This document shows positions 37,422 through 47,311 of a stretch of DNA of 64,000 bases, one piece after another (the stretch's first letter is position 1; the number at the start of each line of letters is the position of its first letter). A model generated the notes under the pieces. That model was not told where the DNA came from. It did not search any database and saw only the letters and a list, made by a program, of their open reading frames with translations. The DNA comes from Acinetobacter larvae. GTDB taxonomy: Bacteria > Pseudomonadota > Gammaproteobacteria > Pseudomonadales > Moraxellaceae. A program made the translations under genes and the position numbers. Location of the stretch: contig NZ_CP016895.1 of NCBI RefSeq assembly GCF_001704115.1, positions 496,001-560,000 on the forward strand, in the 5' to 3' direction.

Positions 37422-38032
37422 TGTCTAAGATCGCATTACGTTATTTGCCCGGTGCGTCAGGACAAACCCAGTTTTGGCATGCAGCCATGCAGCAGCTTTC
37501 TGCTTATCAGGATCAGCAGGTGATTGCTTATCCTGGTTTTGCTGCTTGTCCACAACATCCTCAAGTTTATGATTTTGCTAGTCTGGGACGTTATGTCTCT
37601 GCGCAAATCACAGCACCCTGTGTGTTAGTGGCGCAGTCAATGGGTGGGATATTTGCTGTAGAGATGGCACGACAACAACCCAGTAAAATCCGCGCATTGG
37701 TTTTGGTTGCGACCTCTGGAGGTATTGATTTGACGCCCTTTCAGGTGGCAGATTGGCGTGACCAATACCAACAGGATTGGGATTTACCAGATTGGTTTGT
37801 GACGGCTCGACATGCTGTCATTGAGCCATATTTGTCACAAGTACAATGCCCAGTATTGCTGTTATGGGGCGATCAAGATCCGATTAGCCCTGTGGCTGTG
37901 GGAGTCTATTTGCGCCAGCAATTGCCGAATGCACAGTTACAGGTTATTGCGGGTGGAGAACATGATCTGGCACAACGCCATGCACCACAAGTTGCTAAAT
38001 TTATTGAAAAATTTCTGGCGCAACAGCTGTAA
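37418..38032 (+). CDS. Alpha/beta-fold hydrolase
   Basis: A 204-residue protein. The nucleophile elbow is VAQSMGGIFA (Ser), the acid is probably in LLWGDQDPIS, and the His in GGEHDLAQ. It belongs to the broad alpha/beta hydrolase superfamily; I cannot name a substrate. Two in-frame ATGs (37418 and 37421) overlap the stop of the GST gene, so translation is coupled and the two proteins may act in the same detoxification step. Confidence 0.8.
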   Translation: MMSKIALRYLPGASGQTQFWHAAMQQLSAYQDQQVIAYPGFAACPQHPQVYDFASLGRYVSAQITAPCVLVAQSMGGIFAVEMARQQPSKIRALVLVATSGGIDLTPFQVADWRDQYQQDWDLPDWFVTARHAVIEPYLSQVQCPVLLLWGDQDPISPVAVGVYLRQQLPNAQLQVIAGGEHDLAQRHAPQVAKFIEKFLAQQL

Positions 38033-38145
38033 TGTGCAGCATGAAATAGTCTAAAATGTGACCAATCGACCTTGTGCTGCTGCTGATCAGTAACAGCACA
38101 TGCTGGCGTTTGGGTTGGTGTCACAATGCATCGACAGGTGCAAGA

Positions 38146-38766
38146 CTAGGTGTTTGGATTGCAGCTGACAGCTTTATTGAGTAATTCACTTTTTTGGTTA
38201 TCAAAGCTATATAGCTTTCCAGCATTAAAGATTTTAATGTTTTTGGCTTGGAGAATATTTTGTTTAAAGCTGTCTAGCTTTTTCGTATTATGCTGATCAA
38301 ATGGATTCCCATAGTTTTTATTGTCCAGTAAAAACTGAATAGCACCAGCGCTGTCATCATAAGCTTTTAAGACCACTTGATTGTCTGCATTTTGAATGCT
38401 AAAACTTGGTCGTTGCGTGGTAATTTTACAGTTTAGCCGTAGCGATAAAATAAAAGACTGGGCATTTTTATTTTGTAGGTCATATAAGCCTTGTAAATCA
38501 TTTTCAATATATACCCATTGACCTGTTGGCATATTGATGAGCAACTCTTGGATTTGCTGTTGTGTACTTTTGGCAATATCCACCACACCTTTTTTATCAA
38601 TCTCAGGAATTTTATCTTTGGGTCCCAGACCAATGAGTGATTTAATTTTTTGCGTGGTTGTACGGGTATTTTCGCCCAGTGATTTATGGCTTTGACAGCC
38701 ACTGATGACAAGGCTGATTGCAATGAGTAGGGGCAGGCAAGTGTGTTTTAGAATGAGCTTAGGCAT
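38146..38766 (-). CDS. Lipoprotein of unknown function
   Basis: A 206-residue protein with a signal peptide ending in the lipobox ISGC, so Cys24 is the expected lipidation site. The mature part is polar, with no domain I recognise, and includes two more cysteines (NCKIT, AVSCNP). It is a single gene on the minus strand facing the GST-hydrolase pair. Outer-membrane anchoring is expected because the residue after Cys is Gln, not Asp. Confidence 0.7.
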   Translation of the reverse strand: MPKLILKHTCLPLLIAISLVISGCQSHKSLGENTRTTTQKIKSLIGLGPKDKIPEIDKKGVVDIAKSTQQQIQELLINMPTGQWVYIENDLQGLYDLQNKNAQSFILSLRLNCKITTQRPSFSIQNADNQVVLKAYDDSAGAIQFLLDNKNYGNPFDQHNTKKLDSFKQNILQAKNIKIFNAGKLYSFDNQKSELLNKAVSCNPNT

Positions 38767-39060
38767 ATAAGTTATTCCACTGTATAGATATTATTGTGCA
38801 AGATTGTACAAGTGTTTATTTTACATCTTCTCTGACCGAATGGAGGAAGATTTCTCTTACAAGACGCTGATGTGCAAATGCAAGAATATTGAAAGCCGAG
38901 TTTAGAGCTTGATCATGCAGCATAGCATACTCCATGCACCGCCATTCTCTTATTGCAAAACATGTTCTGTCTTTTGTGTATGATGGAATTCTATAGATCT
39001 TATTTTTCATTTGTAAAAGCTTGGCAGCATATAGCACTTTAATACAATAGGGCTCTTAGT

Positions 39061-39744
39061 ATGAGTGAGTTTTTCCTTAATACACGATTTTATAAAAGAC
39101 TTCCTTGCGAAGAAAAGAATATAAACGAACAATTATTTCTTCTAAAAAGAATCATAGAAAATTTAGTGTTAGTTAATCCAGTATTTTCAAAATGGTATGT
39201 AAATAACCCAACCAACAAAAAAACACTTTTTGAATATCCTTTTCCATCACAAAAAGCTGATCATTATCTTTTAAATTTAAGGAAGAAGGATATTTTTCAA
39301 TCTTTTTCCTTATGGAATGGAGAGGATAATTCTAATTTCGCAAGTATTATTTTTACTACGTTCGATATTAGAATGACCTTTGAAAAAGTAATTGATTGGC
39401 AAGAAGTAGTACAAATTTTTAGAATAATATTAGATTATCTTAGGGTTCAATATATATATGTGAGTAGTGATTTTATAGCGGATACTAATATATTTCCGCA
39501 TCGACTTGTAACGACGCCAATTTGCTATATCCCCCAAAAAATAGAAGCTAACGAGCTCGCTTATCTTTATCAACAAATTAATATCACTAATCAATATAAT
39601 CAGGGTTCAATTCTTGTTTTTGATGAAAATTGGTTTATCGAAACAGCATCTTTGAAGAAAAAAATACAAGAAAACGCTTTAGCCTTGGTTGAATTGGGTT
39701 TAATCCCCACAACTGAATTACCGGATAATTTTTTCGAACAATAA
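39061..39744 (+). CDS. Possible immunity protein (Imm52-like)
   Basis: A 227-residue cytosolic protein, rich in Asn, Ile and Lys and noticeably more AT-rich than its neighbours, which suggests transfer. The layout (an early KRIIENLVLVNPVFSKWYVN, a Phe/Trp-rich middle, a late helix ending ALALVELGLIPTTELPDN) recalls Imm52 proteins that protect against polymorphic or type VI-delivered toxins. I know this only by pattern and cannot confirm it. No toxin gene is adjacent, so it would be an orphan. A strong hairpin follows. Confidence 0.45.
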   Translation: MSEFFLNTRFYKRLPCEEKNINEQLFLLKRIIENLVLVNPVFSKWYVNNPTNKKTLFEYPFPSQKADHYLLNLRKKDIFQSFSLWNGEDNSNFASIIFTTFDIRMTFEKVIDWQEVVQIFRIILDYLRVQYIYVSSDFIADTNIFPHRLVTTPICYIPQKIEANELAYLYQQINITNQYNQGSILVFDENWFIETASLKKKIQENALALVELGLIPTTELPDNFFEQ

Positions 39745-39819
39745 ACACGCTATTTGCCCTTCTGCAATGAGCATATATTATTTATGTTGAACTCAGGTTA
39801 TTCTATAGATCAATATAGA

Positions 39820-39863
39820 CATCATCTCTGCTAAATCTATAGCCAGATTTGGCAGAGATGATG
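39820..39863. terminator. 19-bp hairpin between immunity-like gene and APC permease
   Basis: CATCATCTCTGCTAAATCT and AGATTTGGCAGAGATGATG form a 19-bp stem with a single T-G pair and a 6-base loop. It lies between two convergent genes and probably ends transcription of one or both. The T run after it is interrupted. Confidence 0.7.
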
Positions 39864-39917
39864 AGCTATTTAAATTTTTAAATAAAGCGATTGTGGTACT
39901 GTTAATCAAGATGTTCT

Positions 39918-41360
39918 TTAGTGCTGATGATCTTGATCTTGCTCACCTAACATCTGATTAAGCATCTCTTGATCCGATAAACCATGACGACGGACCTGTA
40001 AGCAATAAATAAATGCACCCAATAAAATCCAGCACACCAAAATGACATATTCGGGCGCCAATAATGACAAAGACGTACCAGGGATTAGCGTCATTAAAAT
40101 AATACCCAATGCACCTAGGGCACCAAGGATTGGTAAAAAACCATATTTCGTTTGGTAGGGACGAGGGTTATTGGGGAATTTCCGTCTGATTTTATACATG
40201 CAAAAGACGGTGACCACCCAAGATAGCCCAACATAAATACCACCAGTGTCAAGAAACCAAATCATGGCGCCTTTGCCGAGCCAGCCCAAAGCAATGGTCA
40301 TGATAAATGTCATTAGCAATGCATTGAGGGGAACACCTTTATGATTGAGCCGCCCTAAGAACGCTGGAAGTAACCCGCCGCGACCCATGGCAAAAATAAT
40401 ACGCGAACAGCCGATAGCCATTCCTAACGATCCCGTTGCCATGCCTAAAAAAGCAATGCCCATCGCGGCATAGCCTAAGGCTGGATAGCCTGCATGTGTG
40501 AAGGTTGCAATCGCACCAAATTCTAACTGAGCAGATTGCTGCCAAGGAATAATCATGGCTGTGCCGAGTAGGACCAATACATAATAAGCACCCGCTAAGA
40601 AAATCGTTACTACCACCGCTTTGCCAATTTTTTGTGCAGAAATATTCGCTTCTTCGGCGAGAAGGGAAACCAAACTAAAACCTGTTAGAAAGGTCAGTGC
40701 TGGGATAACAAACTTAAAGGTATGTAAGGTGCCTTGTACTGCCATGTTTTGCTCGGCGGGTATGGCAAAGGCTGGCCAAAAATTTGCCCATTTCCCCAAT
40801 ACAATACCCGCGGCGGCCAAAGCAACCCCCAATAATACTTTGACTAAAAATAAGAGTTTTTGTGCCCGTGCGCCCACATCAACACCACGGGTATTGAGGA
40901 TAAAAAATACCATGACCAAAATTAGACCTGCCAGCAAGCCCCATAAATAGACCTGACTGCCACTGATGCTATAGAGTGGAATGCTTTCCATCAAAGGCTT
41001 TAGGCTTGGAATACCGGTGCTAATCAGCCCACCAAAGGCCGCCATATAAAAAGCCGTGCTGCTGATAAACGCGCCAATCAGTAGCCAGCCCACAATAAAG
41101 GCTAAGGTTTTGTTATAGGCAATAAAGCTATAAAGAATTTCACCACCAGCTCTGGGGAATTGTGCTGCCAATTCTGCATAAGATAAGGCAATACATGCCG
41201 CCAAACAGGCTGCCAACACCATGCCCAGTACCACACCACCAGCACCATATTGGGCAAAAAAATTACTGGTGGTATAAATCCAGCCTGAACCAATAACACC
41301 GGCAGCACCGAGCATGACCAAGGCGCTAAAGCTCAATGATCGTTTTAACGAATTTTGCAT
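39918..41360 (-). CDS. APC-superfamily amino acid permease
   Basis: A 480-residue inner-membrane protein with about twelve transmembrane segments. It has the APC hallmarks GAAGVIGSGWIYTT in helix 1 and LSYAELAAQFPRAGGEILY in helix 2. It imports amino acids or amines; substrate unknown. The downstream end is His/Gln-rich (EQDQDHQH). It starts just after the VanX-like dipeptidase gene, which would supply D-Ala or similar products, so the two may work together. Confidence 0.87.
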   Translation of the reverse strand: MQNSLKRSLSFSALVMLGAAGVIGSGWIYTTSNFFAQYGAGGVVLGMVLAACLAACIALSYAELAAQFPRAGGEILYSFIAYNKTLAFIVGWLLIGAFISSTAFYMAAFGGLISTGIPSLKPLMESIPLYSISGSQVYLWGLLAGLILVMVFFILNTRGVDVGARAQKLLFLVKVLLGVALAAAGIVLGKWANFWPAFAIPAEQNMAVQGTLHTFKFVIPALTFLTGFSLVSLLAEEANISAQKIGKAVVVTIFLAGAYYVLVLLGTAMIIPWQQSAQLEFGAIATFTHAGYPALGYAAMGIAFLGMATGSLGMAIGCSRIIFAMGRGGLLPAFLGRLNHKGVPLNALLMTFIMTIALGWLGKGAMIWFLDTGGIYVGLSWVVTVFCMYKIRRKFPNNPRPYQTKYGFLPILGALGALGIILMTLIPGTSLSLLAPEYVILVCWILLGAFIYCLQVRRHGLSDQEMLNQMLGEQDQDHQH

Positions 41361-41381
41361 ATGATTTCTCGACAGTCCTTC

Positions 41382-42074
41382 CTAGACAGATGTTTTTGAG
41401 TAGATTGCTTGTGCTTGCTGGCTAAAGTAGCACCACAGTTGATTACCAAAATCGTAATGCCACCATTCCGTGGGTAGGTTGGTAAAGCCTGCGTGTCGCA
41501 TTGCCCAATAGAGCACGCGGCGGTTATGTTGTACGGTGGGATCGGTCTGGGTCTGTTCAAAGCTTGCTGTCCAACTGTATTCACTGGCTTCGTCGAAGGC
41601 TGTTCCCATATCTAAGGCTGTGCCGTGTTCATCACATAAAGTCAGATCAACCGATCCACCTGTTAAGTGCGGACTCGGTTTTAAGGGATCTTCACTGGGT
41701 TCAGCCACGAACAGTGCCAAAACTTCTGCCAATTGTTCGGCACTCATTGCGGGATTTTTTTGCATGATGTCATGGCGAAAGCATTCGATTAACTGCTTTT
41801 GCAGCAGATAAGGGCGCCATGCATCCAGAATCAGTAGATGATAACCTGCGGGCAAATATGTACTGGCATCTTGAAGTCGTGCTGCCACAGATTGACGTGC
41901 ATAGCAGTGTGGCTGTGCAAAAGGAATACCTTGTTGATGGTAAATTGCCGACACCTGAATACGGCAATTTTGCATATCATTCAAATTGACCAATGGCTCA
42001 CCAGATTCGATGATGTGCTGTTGGTAAACCGCATTCCAATCCATTTGCGTTATTGAAGGTATAGCCTGCAACAT
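41382..42074 (-). CDS. D-alanyl-D-alanine dipeptidase (VanX/DdpX type)
   Basis: A 230-residue M15D peptidase. Zinc-ligand motifs are SPHLTGGSVDLTL and EWWHYDFG, and the substrate-binding LLILDAWRPY precedes them. Enzymes of this type cut D-Ala-D-Ala, either in vancomycin resistance or, as DdpX, to use the dipeptide as nutrient. No vanH or vanA-like gene is near, and the next gene (22 bp away) is an amino acid permease. A catabolic role is therefore more likely. Confidence 0.88.
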   Translation of the reverse strand: MLQAIPSITQMDWNAVYQQHIIESGEPLVNLNDMQNCRIQVSAIYHQQGIPFAQPHCYARQSVAARLQDASTYLPAGYHLLILDAWRPYLLQKQLIECFRHDIMQKNPAMSAEQLAEVLALFVAEPSEDPLKPSPHLTGGSVDLTLCDEHGTALDMGTAFDEASEYSWTASFEQTQTDPTVQHNRRVLYWAMRHAGFTNLPTEWWHYDFGNQLWCYFSQQAQAIYSKTSV

Positions 42075-42298
42075 ATTTAAATCCTTAATTTTGAAACAAA
42101 ATAACTTAGTCCTCAGTAGAAGATGGCGTTTGATTTGCGGTAGGAGTAGAGATTTTATGTTGTGGTGATGTGGGAGAAATCACTGTAACAATACAGTATT
42201 ATCATAATATAGCGATCACTTTCAATGCCTTGCTTTTAATCAAGCGGCGAAAATGATGTTATAGAAATGATCTTATATCAGCTATTCAATGACAAACC

Positions 42299-43111
42299 CT
42301 AGCGCCTCAGTGGCGGTTTCGGCAGCATATGTTCAGCATGTTTTTCATTTTTATACTGTTGTGGTGTTTTGCCGATGTGGCGTTTAAACATGCTGCTAAA
42401 GGCGCAGACATTCTGATAGCCAAGACTTTGTGCAATGTCGGCAACAGATTTACCACGTGCTAATTTGGCAATAGCCAGTGCAATATGCAGATGTTGTACC
42501 CATGTGCGATAAGATAGTCCAGTTTCTCGTTGAAAGAGTCGAATCAGCGTACGTGGGCTGGCACCGACTTGGTCACTTAGGCGGTTCAAGTCTTTTAATT
42601 GCTGTGGTTGTTCTAATAATTGCGTACAAATTGTCAATAATCGCTTATCTGTGGGCCATGGAATCTCAAATGGAAAGTTATCGGCATTCTGGATCTCATA
42701 TAAGATAAGTTGTTGCAAGGCATGTCCCAATTCCATCGCTGTTTGTGGGCTTTGATGACTGAGTTGTTCCCATTGGTTAAAACGCAGCAAAAGTTCACGG
42801 AGTAGATTACTGACTTGTAATAAGAAACATTGTGATCCCAAGGCTTGTGCAACGGAGGCTGTGACCAGCGCCGTGCTGAGCGTCACTTGGCTAAGAGCTA
42901 CCACGCTATGTTCAATATGGGCTGGAATCCATAATGCGCATTTGGTTGGCACAATCCAAACATGCGCAGGTGTGTGTACCCGAATACTGCCCGCAGAGGG
43001 ATAAAGTAATTGCGCGTGACCATGGCAATGTGGAGCAATCACACTCTGATAGGCATGCTGAGTTTCTAGCGGAATGAGAAGCTGCGTAGGCTGGATGCGC
43101 TGTTCATACAT
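42299..43111 (-). CDS. AraC-family regulator (NimR-like) next to Fsr efflux gene
   Basis: About 270 residues from the ATG at 43111; a GTG at 43150 would add 13 residues. The N-terminal cupin-like half has HCHGHAQLLYPSAGSIRVHT and the WIVPTKCALWIPAHIEHSV segment. The C-terminal half has the two AraC helix-turn-helix units (LSDQVGASPRTLIRLFQRET and QSLGYQNVCAFSSMFKRHIG). This subtype often controls a divergent efflux gene, which here is the Fsr-like transporter. The inducer is unknown. Confidence 0.85.
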   Translation of the reverse strand: MYEQRIQPTQLLIPLETQHAYQSVIAPHCHGHAQLLYPSAGSIRVHTPAHVWIVPTKCALWIPAHIEHSVVALSQVTLSTALVTASVAQALGSQCFLLQVSNLLRELLLRFNQWEQLSHQSPQTAMELGHALQQLILYEIQNADNFPFEIPWPTDKRLLTICTQLLEQPQQLKDLNRLSDQVGASPRTLIRLFQRETGLSYRTWVQHLHIALAIAKLARGKSVADIAQSLGYQNVCAFSSMFKRHIGKTPQQYKNEKHAEHMLPKPPLRR

Positions 43112-43233
43112 AAACAAGGGGCTCAGGTTTTTATAAGCAGAGATTGTCACTTATACAATGATTTATGGAACATTATGCTGTATATGACAAATTACAATAG
43201 CACACTCCTATGGATTAGTTTGAGGTTTTCATA

Positions 43234-44466
43234 ATGGAATCGCCAAGTAATGCAAAGCAGTCGACGTCAATAAACACACCAGCCAAGGTCAGCACAATGG
43301 TACTGCCGATGCTGTTTGCGGTAGCATTTGCTCATTTGCTCAATGACTTAATACAAGCTTCCTTGCCCGCAATTTATCCGATGTTACGTGCTAACTTTGC
43401 ATTAAGTTTTGCGCAGATTGGACTGATCTCACTGGTGTATCAGTTAACTGCTTCGTTATTACAACCTTGGATTGGTTTATATACAGACAAATATCCGAAG
43501 CCTTATTTATTGCCCTTGGGAATGGCGGTGACATTATTGGGCATTGTATTGCTGGCTTTGGCACAGAGCTTCTATATGCTATTGGTTTCAGCTGCATTTA
43601 TTGGGGTGGGTTCTTCGACCTTTCACCCAGAAGCATCGCGTGTGGCACGGATGGCATCAGGCGGGCGTTTTGGAACAGCACAATCGACCTTTCAAGTCGG
43701 AGGCAATACAGGAAGTGCCATAGGACCACTTTTAGCCGCGGCGATTATTGTTCCCAACGGGCAGGCAGCAGCGGCATGGTTGGTTTTATTTGCCTTAATT
43801 GGGGTATGGGTATTGTATCGGGTGAGTCGCTGGACGATTCGACATGCTGCCGCCCAAGCCCAAAAAACGGCTGTTGCAGTCGGCTTGGTCAAATTAGAAG
43901 GGATAACCTTGGTTCGTGCCATAAGCGTTATTTGTGCTTTGATGTTAGCAAAGTTCACCTATATTGCCAGCCTCAGTAATTACTATACTTTTTATCTCAT
44001 CGATAAGTTTCATGTCAGTATTCAGCAAGCTCAGCTGTATTTGTTTGCATTTTTGGCTGCGGTGGCTTTAGGCACTTTTGTTGGTGGTCCGATTGGTGAT
44101 CGTATTGGTCGTAAAGCAGTGATTTGGGTTTCTTTTTTAGCGATGGCACCCTTTGCATTGCTCATGCCTTATGCAGATTTATTGTGGACTTGTGTACTGG
44201 CAATTATTGCAGGCTTAGTGATGTCTTCTGCCTTTTCTGCGATGGTGGTCTATGCCCAAGAAGCGATGCCCGGACGAGTGGGTATGGTTGCAGGCTTGAT
44301 GTTCGGTTTAATGTTTGGCATTAGTGGTATTGCTGCTGCAAGTTTAGGTTATTTAGCCGATGTCCGTGGTATTCAATGGGTCTTTCAACTATGTTCTTAT
44401 TTGCCTTTATTGGGCTTGTTGACCTTATTCCTACCCAATACACGTGCCGCAAAAACGACGCCATAA
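43234..44466 (+). CDS. MFS transporter, fosmidomycin-resistance (Fsr) type
   Basis: A 410-residue protein with about twelve transmembrane segments. The stretch FIGVGSSTFHPEASRVARMA followed by SGGRFGTAQSTFQVGGNTGS is diagnostic of the Fsr subfamily. The MFS motif between helices 2 and 3 is present (GLYTDKYPKPY). Fsr exports fosmidomycin and possibly other acidic compounds. It is transcribed divergently from an AraC regulator across about 120 bp that should contain the operator. Confidence 0.88.
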   Translation: MESPSNAKQSTSINTPAKVSTMVLPMLFAVAFAHLLNDLIQASLPAIYPMLRANFALSFAQIGLISLVYQLTASLLQPWIGLYTDKYPKPYLLPLGMAVTLLGIVLLALAQSFYMLLVSAAFIGVGSSTFHPEASRVARMASGGRFGTAQSTFQVGGNTGSAIGPLLAAAIIVPNGQAAAAWLVLFALIGVWVLYRVSRWTIRHAAAQAQKTAVAVGLVKLEGITLVRAISVICALMLAKFTYIASLSNYYTFYLIDKFHVSIQQAQLYLFAFLAAVALGTFVGGPIGDRIGRKAVIWVSFLAMAPFALLMPYADLLWTCVLAIIAGLVMSSAFSAMVVYAQEAMPGRVGMVAGLMFGLMFGISGIAAASLGYLADVRGIQWVFQLCSYLPLLGLLTLFLPNTRAAKTTP

Positions 44467-44658
44467 TGCTATCAGGCAATGATTTAGTCGGTATGGCAAG
44501 CGTAGCAGTAGAGCAGAGCGCATCATAAATATGCTGCGCTTGCCATTTAAAGTGGATGAATCAGGGGAGAGAATAGGGCTATTCGGCTATTGAGTATTTC
44601 TTGCTGGGAAAGGCTAGGTCTATAACAGAATAGCGCTTACTTTATTTAGGCGTACCAA

Positions 44659-46092
44659 TTAATCCGATGCTGCTGCCAGATTAAATTGGTGCCAGATTAA
44701 ATAGAGTAACACTATACATGCTACAAGCATGATGCCGATATTGAAGGATAAGGCGTGGTTAAATGCTTCGCGGATGTGTTCTAAATTGGGCTGTGTCTGA
44801 CTTGTTTGGGGCAGGGTTTGTAAGTGCCGATATAACAAACTTCCAACCATTGCTGCACCGAATGCCGCACCGATTTGTTGTAAGGTCGCCAGTACCCCAG
44901 ATGCCATACCCACATATTGCGGGCATATAAAACTGAGCGTCCAATTCAACAGTGGAGTCATGATCATGCCTTGGCTAAAGCCTAGATTCAACATCAGTGG
45001 CAATAATAAAATGATATGTTGTTGCAAATTAAATTGTTGGTTACAGAAAATTAAGGCCACATAACTCAATAGGTAGAGCAGTGCGCCAATCAATAAAACC
45101 TTTTGTCCAAAACTTTGCTGCCAACGTGGTGTGAGCCAAGATGCTAAAATAAAACCAATACTGGCAGGCATAAATAGTAGCCCAGATTGTAAGGGATTTA
45201 ATGCAAAACCCGACTGGAATAAAATAGTCATTGCCATAGGAAAAGCACTTGATGTGGAATACACCGCAAGTACAATCAATCCACCACATATAAAAGATTT
45301 ATTCTTGAGTAAGTTGACATCAAGGAGTGGGGTGCGTGCCTGCTGCAATAATTTTTTTTCATATACATAAAATATCCAGAGCATGCCAGCACCGATAGTG
45401 ATGCTGCCATAACTCAACATAGACCAGCCTATGGCGGGAAGCATGAGAATAGGTATTAAAATAAAGATCAACGCCAGTGCTGAAATGATTACGCCTATCA
45501 GATCTAAGCCGAGTTTTTGTTCTAAGGGGTGGGACAATAAGTGTTTGGAGCCATAGAGTGCAATGATGCCAATTGGAATATTCACCAAGAAAATATTACG
45601 CCAGCTCAATCCCCATAGGTCGAGTTGAATGATCCAGCCACCGAATACTTGACCTGCTATGGCAGCTAAACCTAAGCTCATACCAAGACAAGAAAATGCA
45701 AATTTGGCTTGTTGTGCATTAAAATTTAAACGGATGCTGGCATATACTTGTGGAAATAAAAGTGCAGCAGACAGACCTTGTATCAAGCGTGCGATGATCA
45801 ATGTCAGCGTATTGGGAGCCAAGGCACAGGCGAATGAACTTACTGTAAAGCAAAGCATGCCAACTTGATACAATTGGCGACGCCCATAAATATCTCCTAG
45901 ACGCCCGCCTGTAATTAACAATAGACCAAATCCCAATTCATACAGCACAATAATAAGTGTTATTTCGGTGAGGTTGGCAGATAGGTCTTTTTCAATACGA
46001 ACAATGCCAACATTCACGACGAAGAGATCAAAAATTGTCACAAAGCCAGCCAATATCAGCACGCTCAAGGCATAAAATTGTTGTCGTGTCAT
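44659..46092 (-). CDS. MFS drug efflux transporter, DHA2 (14-helix) family
   Basis: About 477 residues from the ATG at 46092; an upstream TTG at 46110 is possible. Fourteen hydrophobic segments, the GGRLGDIYGRRQLYQVG loop motif, and an early FDLFVVNVG (DHA2 motif D1) place it in the EmrB/QacA family. These proton-driven pumps export drugs or dyes. It lies divergent from an XRE regulator, with a palindrome between them, so drug-responsive control is likely. Confidence 0.88.
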   Translation of the reverse strand: MTRQQFYALSVLILAGFVTIFDLFVVNVGIVRIEKDLSANLTEITLIIVLYELGFGLLLITGGRLGDIYGRRQLYQVGMLCFTVSSFACALAPNTLTLIIARLIQGLSAALLFPQVYASIRLNFNAQQAKFAFSCLGMSLGLAAIAGQVFGGWIIQLDLWGLSWRNIFLVNIPIGIIALYGSKHLLSHPLEQKLGLDLIGVIISALALIFILIPILMLPAIGWSMLSYGSITIGAGMLWIFYVYEKKLLQQARTPLLDVNLLKNKSFICGGLIVLAVYSTSSAFPMAMTILFQSGFALNPLQSGLLFMPASIGFILASWLTPRWQQSFGQKVLLIGALLYLLSYVALIFCNQQFNLQQHIILLLPLMLNLGFSQGMIMTPLLNWTLSFICPQYVGMASGVLATLQQIGAAFGAAMVGSLLYRHLQTLPQTSQTQPNLEHIREAFNHALSFNIGIMLVACIVLLYLIWHQFNLAAASD

Positions 46093-46150
46093 GCTATTTA
46101 TTTCACTCAAATCAATGTCGAGTACTGACTATAAATTTCCTTGGAAACTG

Positions 46151-46164
46151 CTACAATTTTGTAG
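46151..46164. promoter_or_regulatory. Palindrome in the DHA2/XRE divergent region
   Basis: CTACAATTTTGTAG is a perfect 14-bp palindrome, flanked by further partial symmetry (AAACT to the left, TTT to the right). It lies 26 bp before the regulator start and about 60 bp before the pump start. It is a candidate operator for the XRE-family regulator. Confidence 0.55.
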
Positions 46165-46190
46165 TTTATACAGGTACAAGTAGTCATAGT

Positions 46191-46982
46191 ATGCAAAATC
46201 GGCGACAACGTGTACGCCCTGAATTGGCTGATTTTTTACAAAGAAAGCGTGCCAGTCTTTGCCCTGAAGCATTTGGTATTGCTCGACATGCCAGACGTAG
46301 AGCCCCAGGTTTACGCCGTGAGGAAGTTGCAGCTTTAGCTGGTGTCGGCGTTAGTTGGTATACTTGGCTGGAACAGGGGCGGGATATTGGTGTTTCTAGT
46401 CAGTTACTCGACCGTCTGGCGCAAGTATTACAAATGAATTATGCAGAAAGAGAACATTTGTATTTATTGACCCAGATGCGTGTACCCTTAGAAACAGGGG
46501 ATACAGAACACGATGTTCCACATCTGATTCAGCGTATGTTATTGGACCTTCCAGCAAACTATCTATGCTATGTCTTGAATTTACATTGGGATGTTTTGGC
46601 ATTTAACGCAAAGGCAGATCAGTATTTTCAATTTTCGAGTACAACACTGGCAGAAAGAAATTTTCTATGGCAATTGTTTGATAATCCATTGTATCAAGAG
46701 CGTTTGTTTGATTGGTCACAAGATGCTGAGCAATTGTTATCGAGTTTTCGTCGTGATTTTGTTCGCGTGAAGCAGCATGCTCAGATACAACATATGATTG
46801 CAAGCTTAAATCAACGTTCAGCAACATTTCGACAGCTTTGGGCTCAGCACGATATCTATCAACCCTGTACAGGACAGCGCCGCTTACGTTATTGCAATCA
46901 GGTCGAGCAATATGCGTATACGTCTCTTACTTTTGACTTGGAAAAGCATCGTCGCTTGATTGTCTATGCACCTTCTTTTTAA
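46191..46982 (+). CDS. XRE-family regulator with MmyB-like C-terminal domain
   Basis: About 263 residues from the ATG at 46191; the longer open frame has no homology support. The N-terminal about 90 residues contain a helix-turn-helix (GLRREEVAALAGVGVSWYTWLEQGR). The remainder fits the MmyB-like ligand-binding domain, with LNLHWDVLAFNAKAD early and HPxxG-region changes late. Such regulators often repress a divergent dehydrogenase or transporter gene until a small molecule binds. The divergent partner here is the DHA2 pump. Confidence 0.85.
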   Translation: MQNRRQRVRPELADFLQRKRASLCPEAFGIARHARRRAPGLRREEVAALAGVGVSWYTWLEQGRDIGVSSQLLDRLAQVLQMNYAEREHLYLLTQMRVPLETGDTEHDVPHLIQRMLLDLPANYLCYVLNLHWDVLAFNAKADQYFQFSSTTLAERNFLWQLFDNPLYQERLFDWSQDAEQLLSSFRRDFVRVKQHAQIQHMIASLNQRSATFRQLWAQHDIYQPCTGQRRLRYCNQVEQYAYTSLTFDLEKHRRLIVYAPSF

Positions 46983-47311
46983 ATTCAAAGCTCAAGACTT
47001 CCACTTCATATAACTGCATCCGAAATTTTTGCTACAGCGGTGAAAAAATTATGTTTAATATTTAATTTTTCTACATTATGCTGTTAGTATAAGTCTTGCG
47101 AAAGTTGCTTTAAATACTAAGAAATGCTTGATTTTATTGATGTAGATAAAATATTTAAAAAATTTTGTGCATGCTTTAAATATATTTTATAAAGAAAATA
47201 TAAAATGATCGCGCTATGCACAGGGCATCGATAAACAATAAAAATGACTTTGGATTTAGAACAACAACACGCAATCGCGATGGATCAAGCATTATATAAA
47301 AAGGAAAACCT
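46983..47311. other. AT-rich gap before OmpW-like gene
   Basis: A 329-bp very AT-rich region with no gene. It should contain the promoter of the OmpW-like gene. The start has AAAAAGGAAAACCT upstream. Similar GCTTTAAATA words occur near 47107 and 47173, without clear meaning. Confidence 0.4.

Noticed and set aside
38816..39037. A 73-codon minus-strand open frame between the lipoprotein and immunity-like gene
   Set aside because: No recognisable motif, no good ribosome site, and Cys/His/Arg-rich composition typical of chance frames.
41382..42074. Vancomycin-resistance operon
   Set aside because: Only a VanX-like dipeptidase is present, with no VanH or ligase, in a Gram-negative setting beside an amino acid permease.
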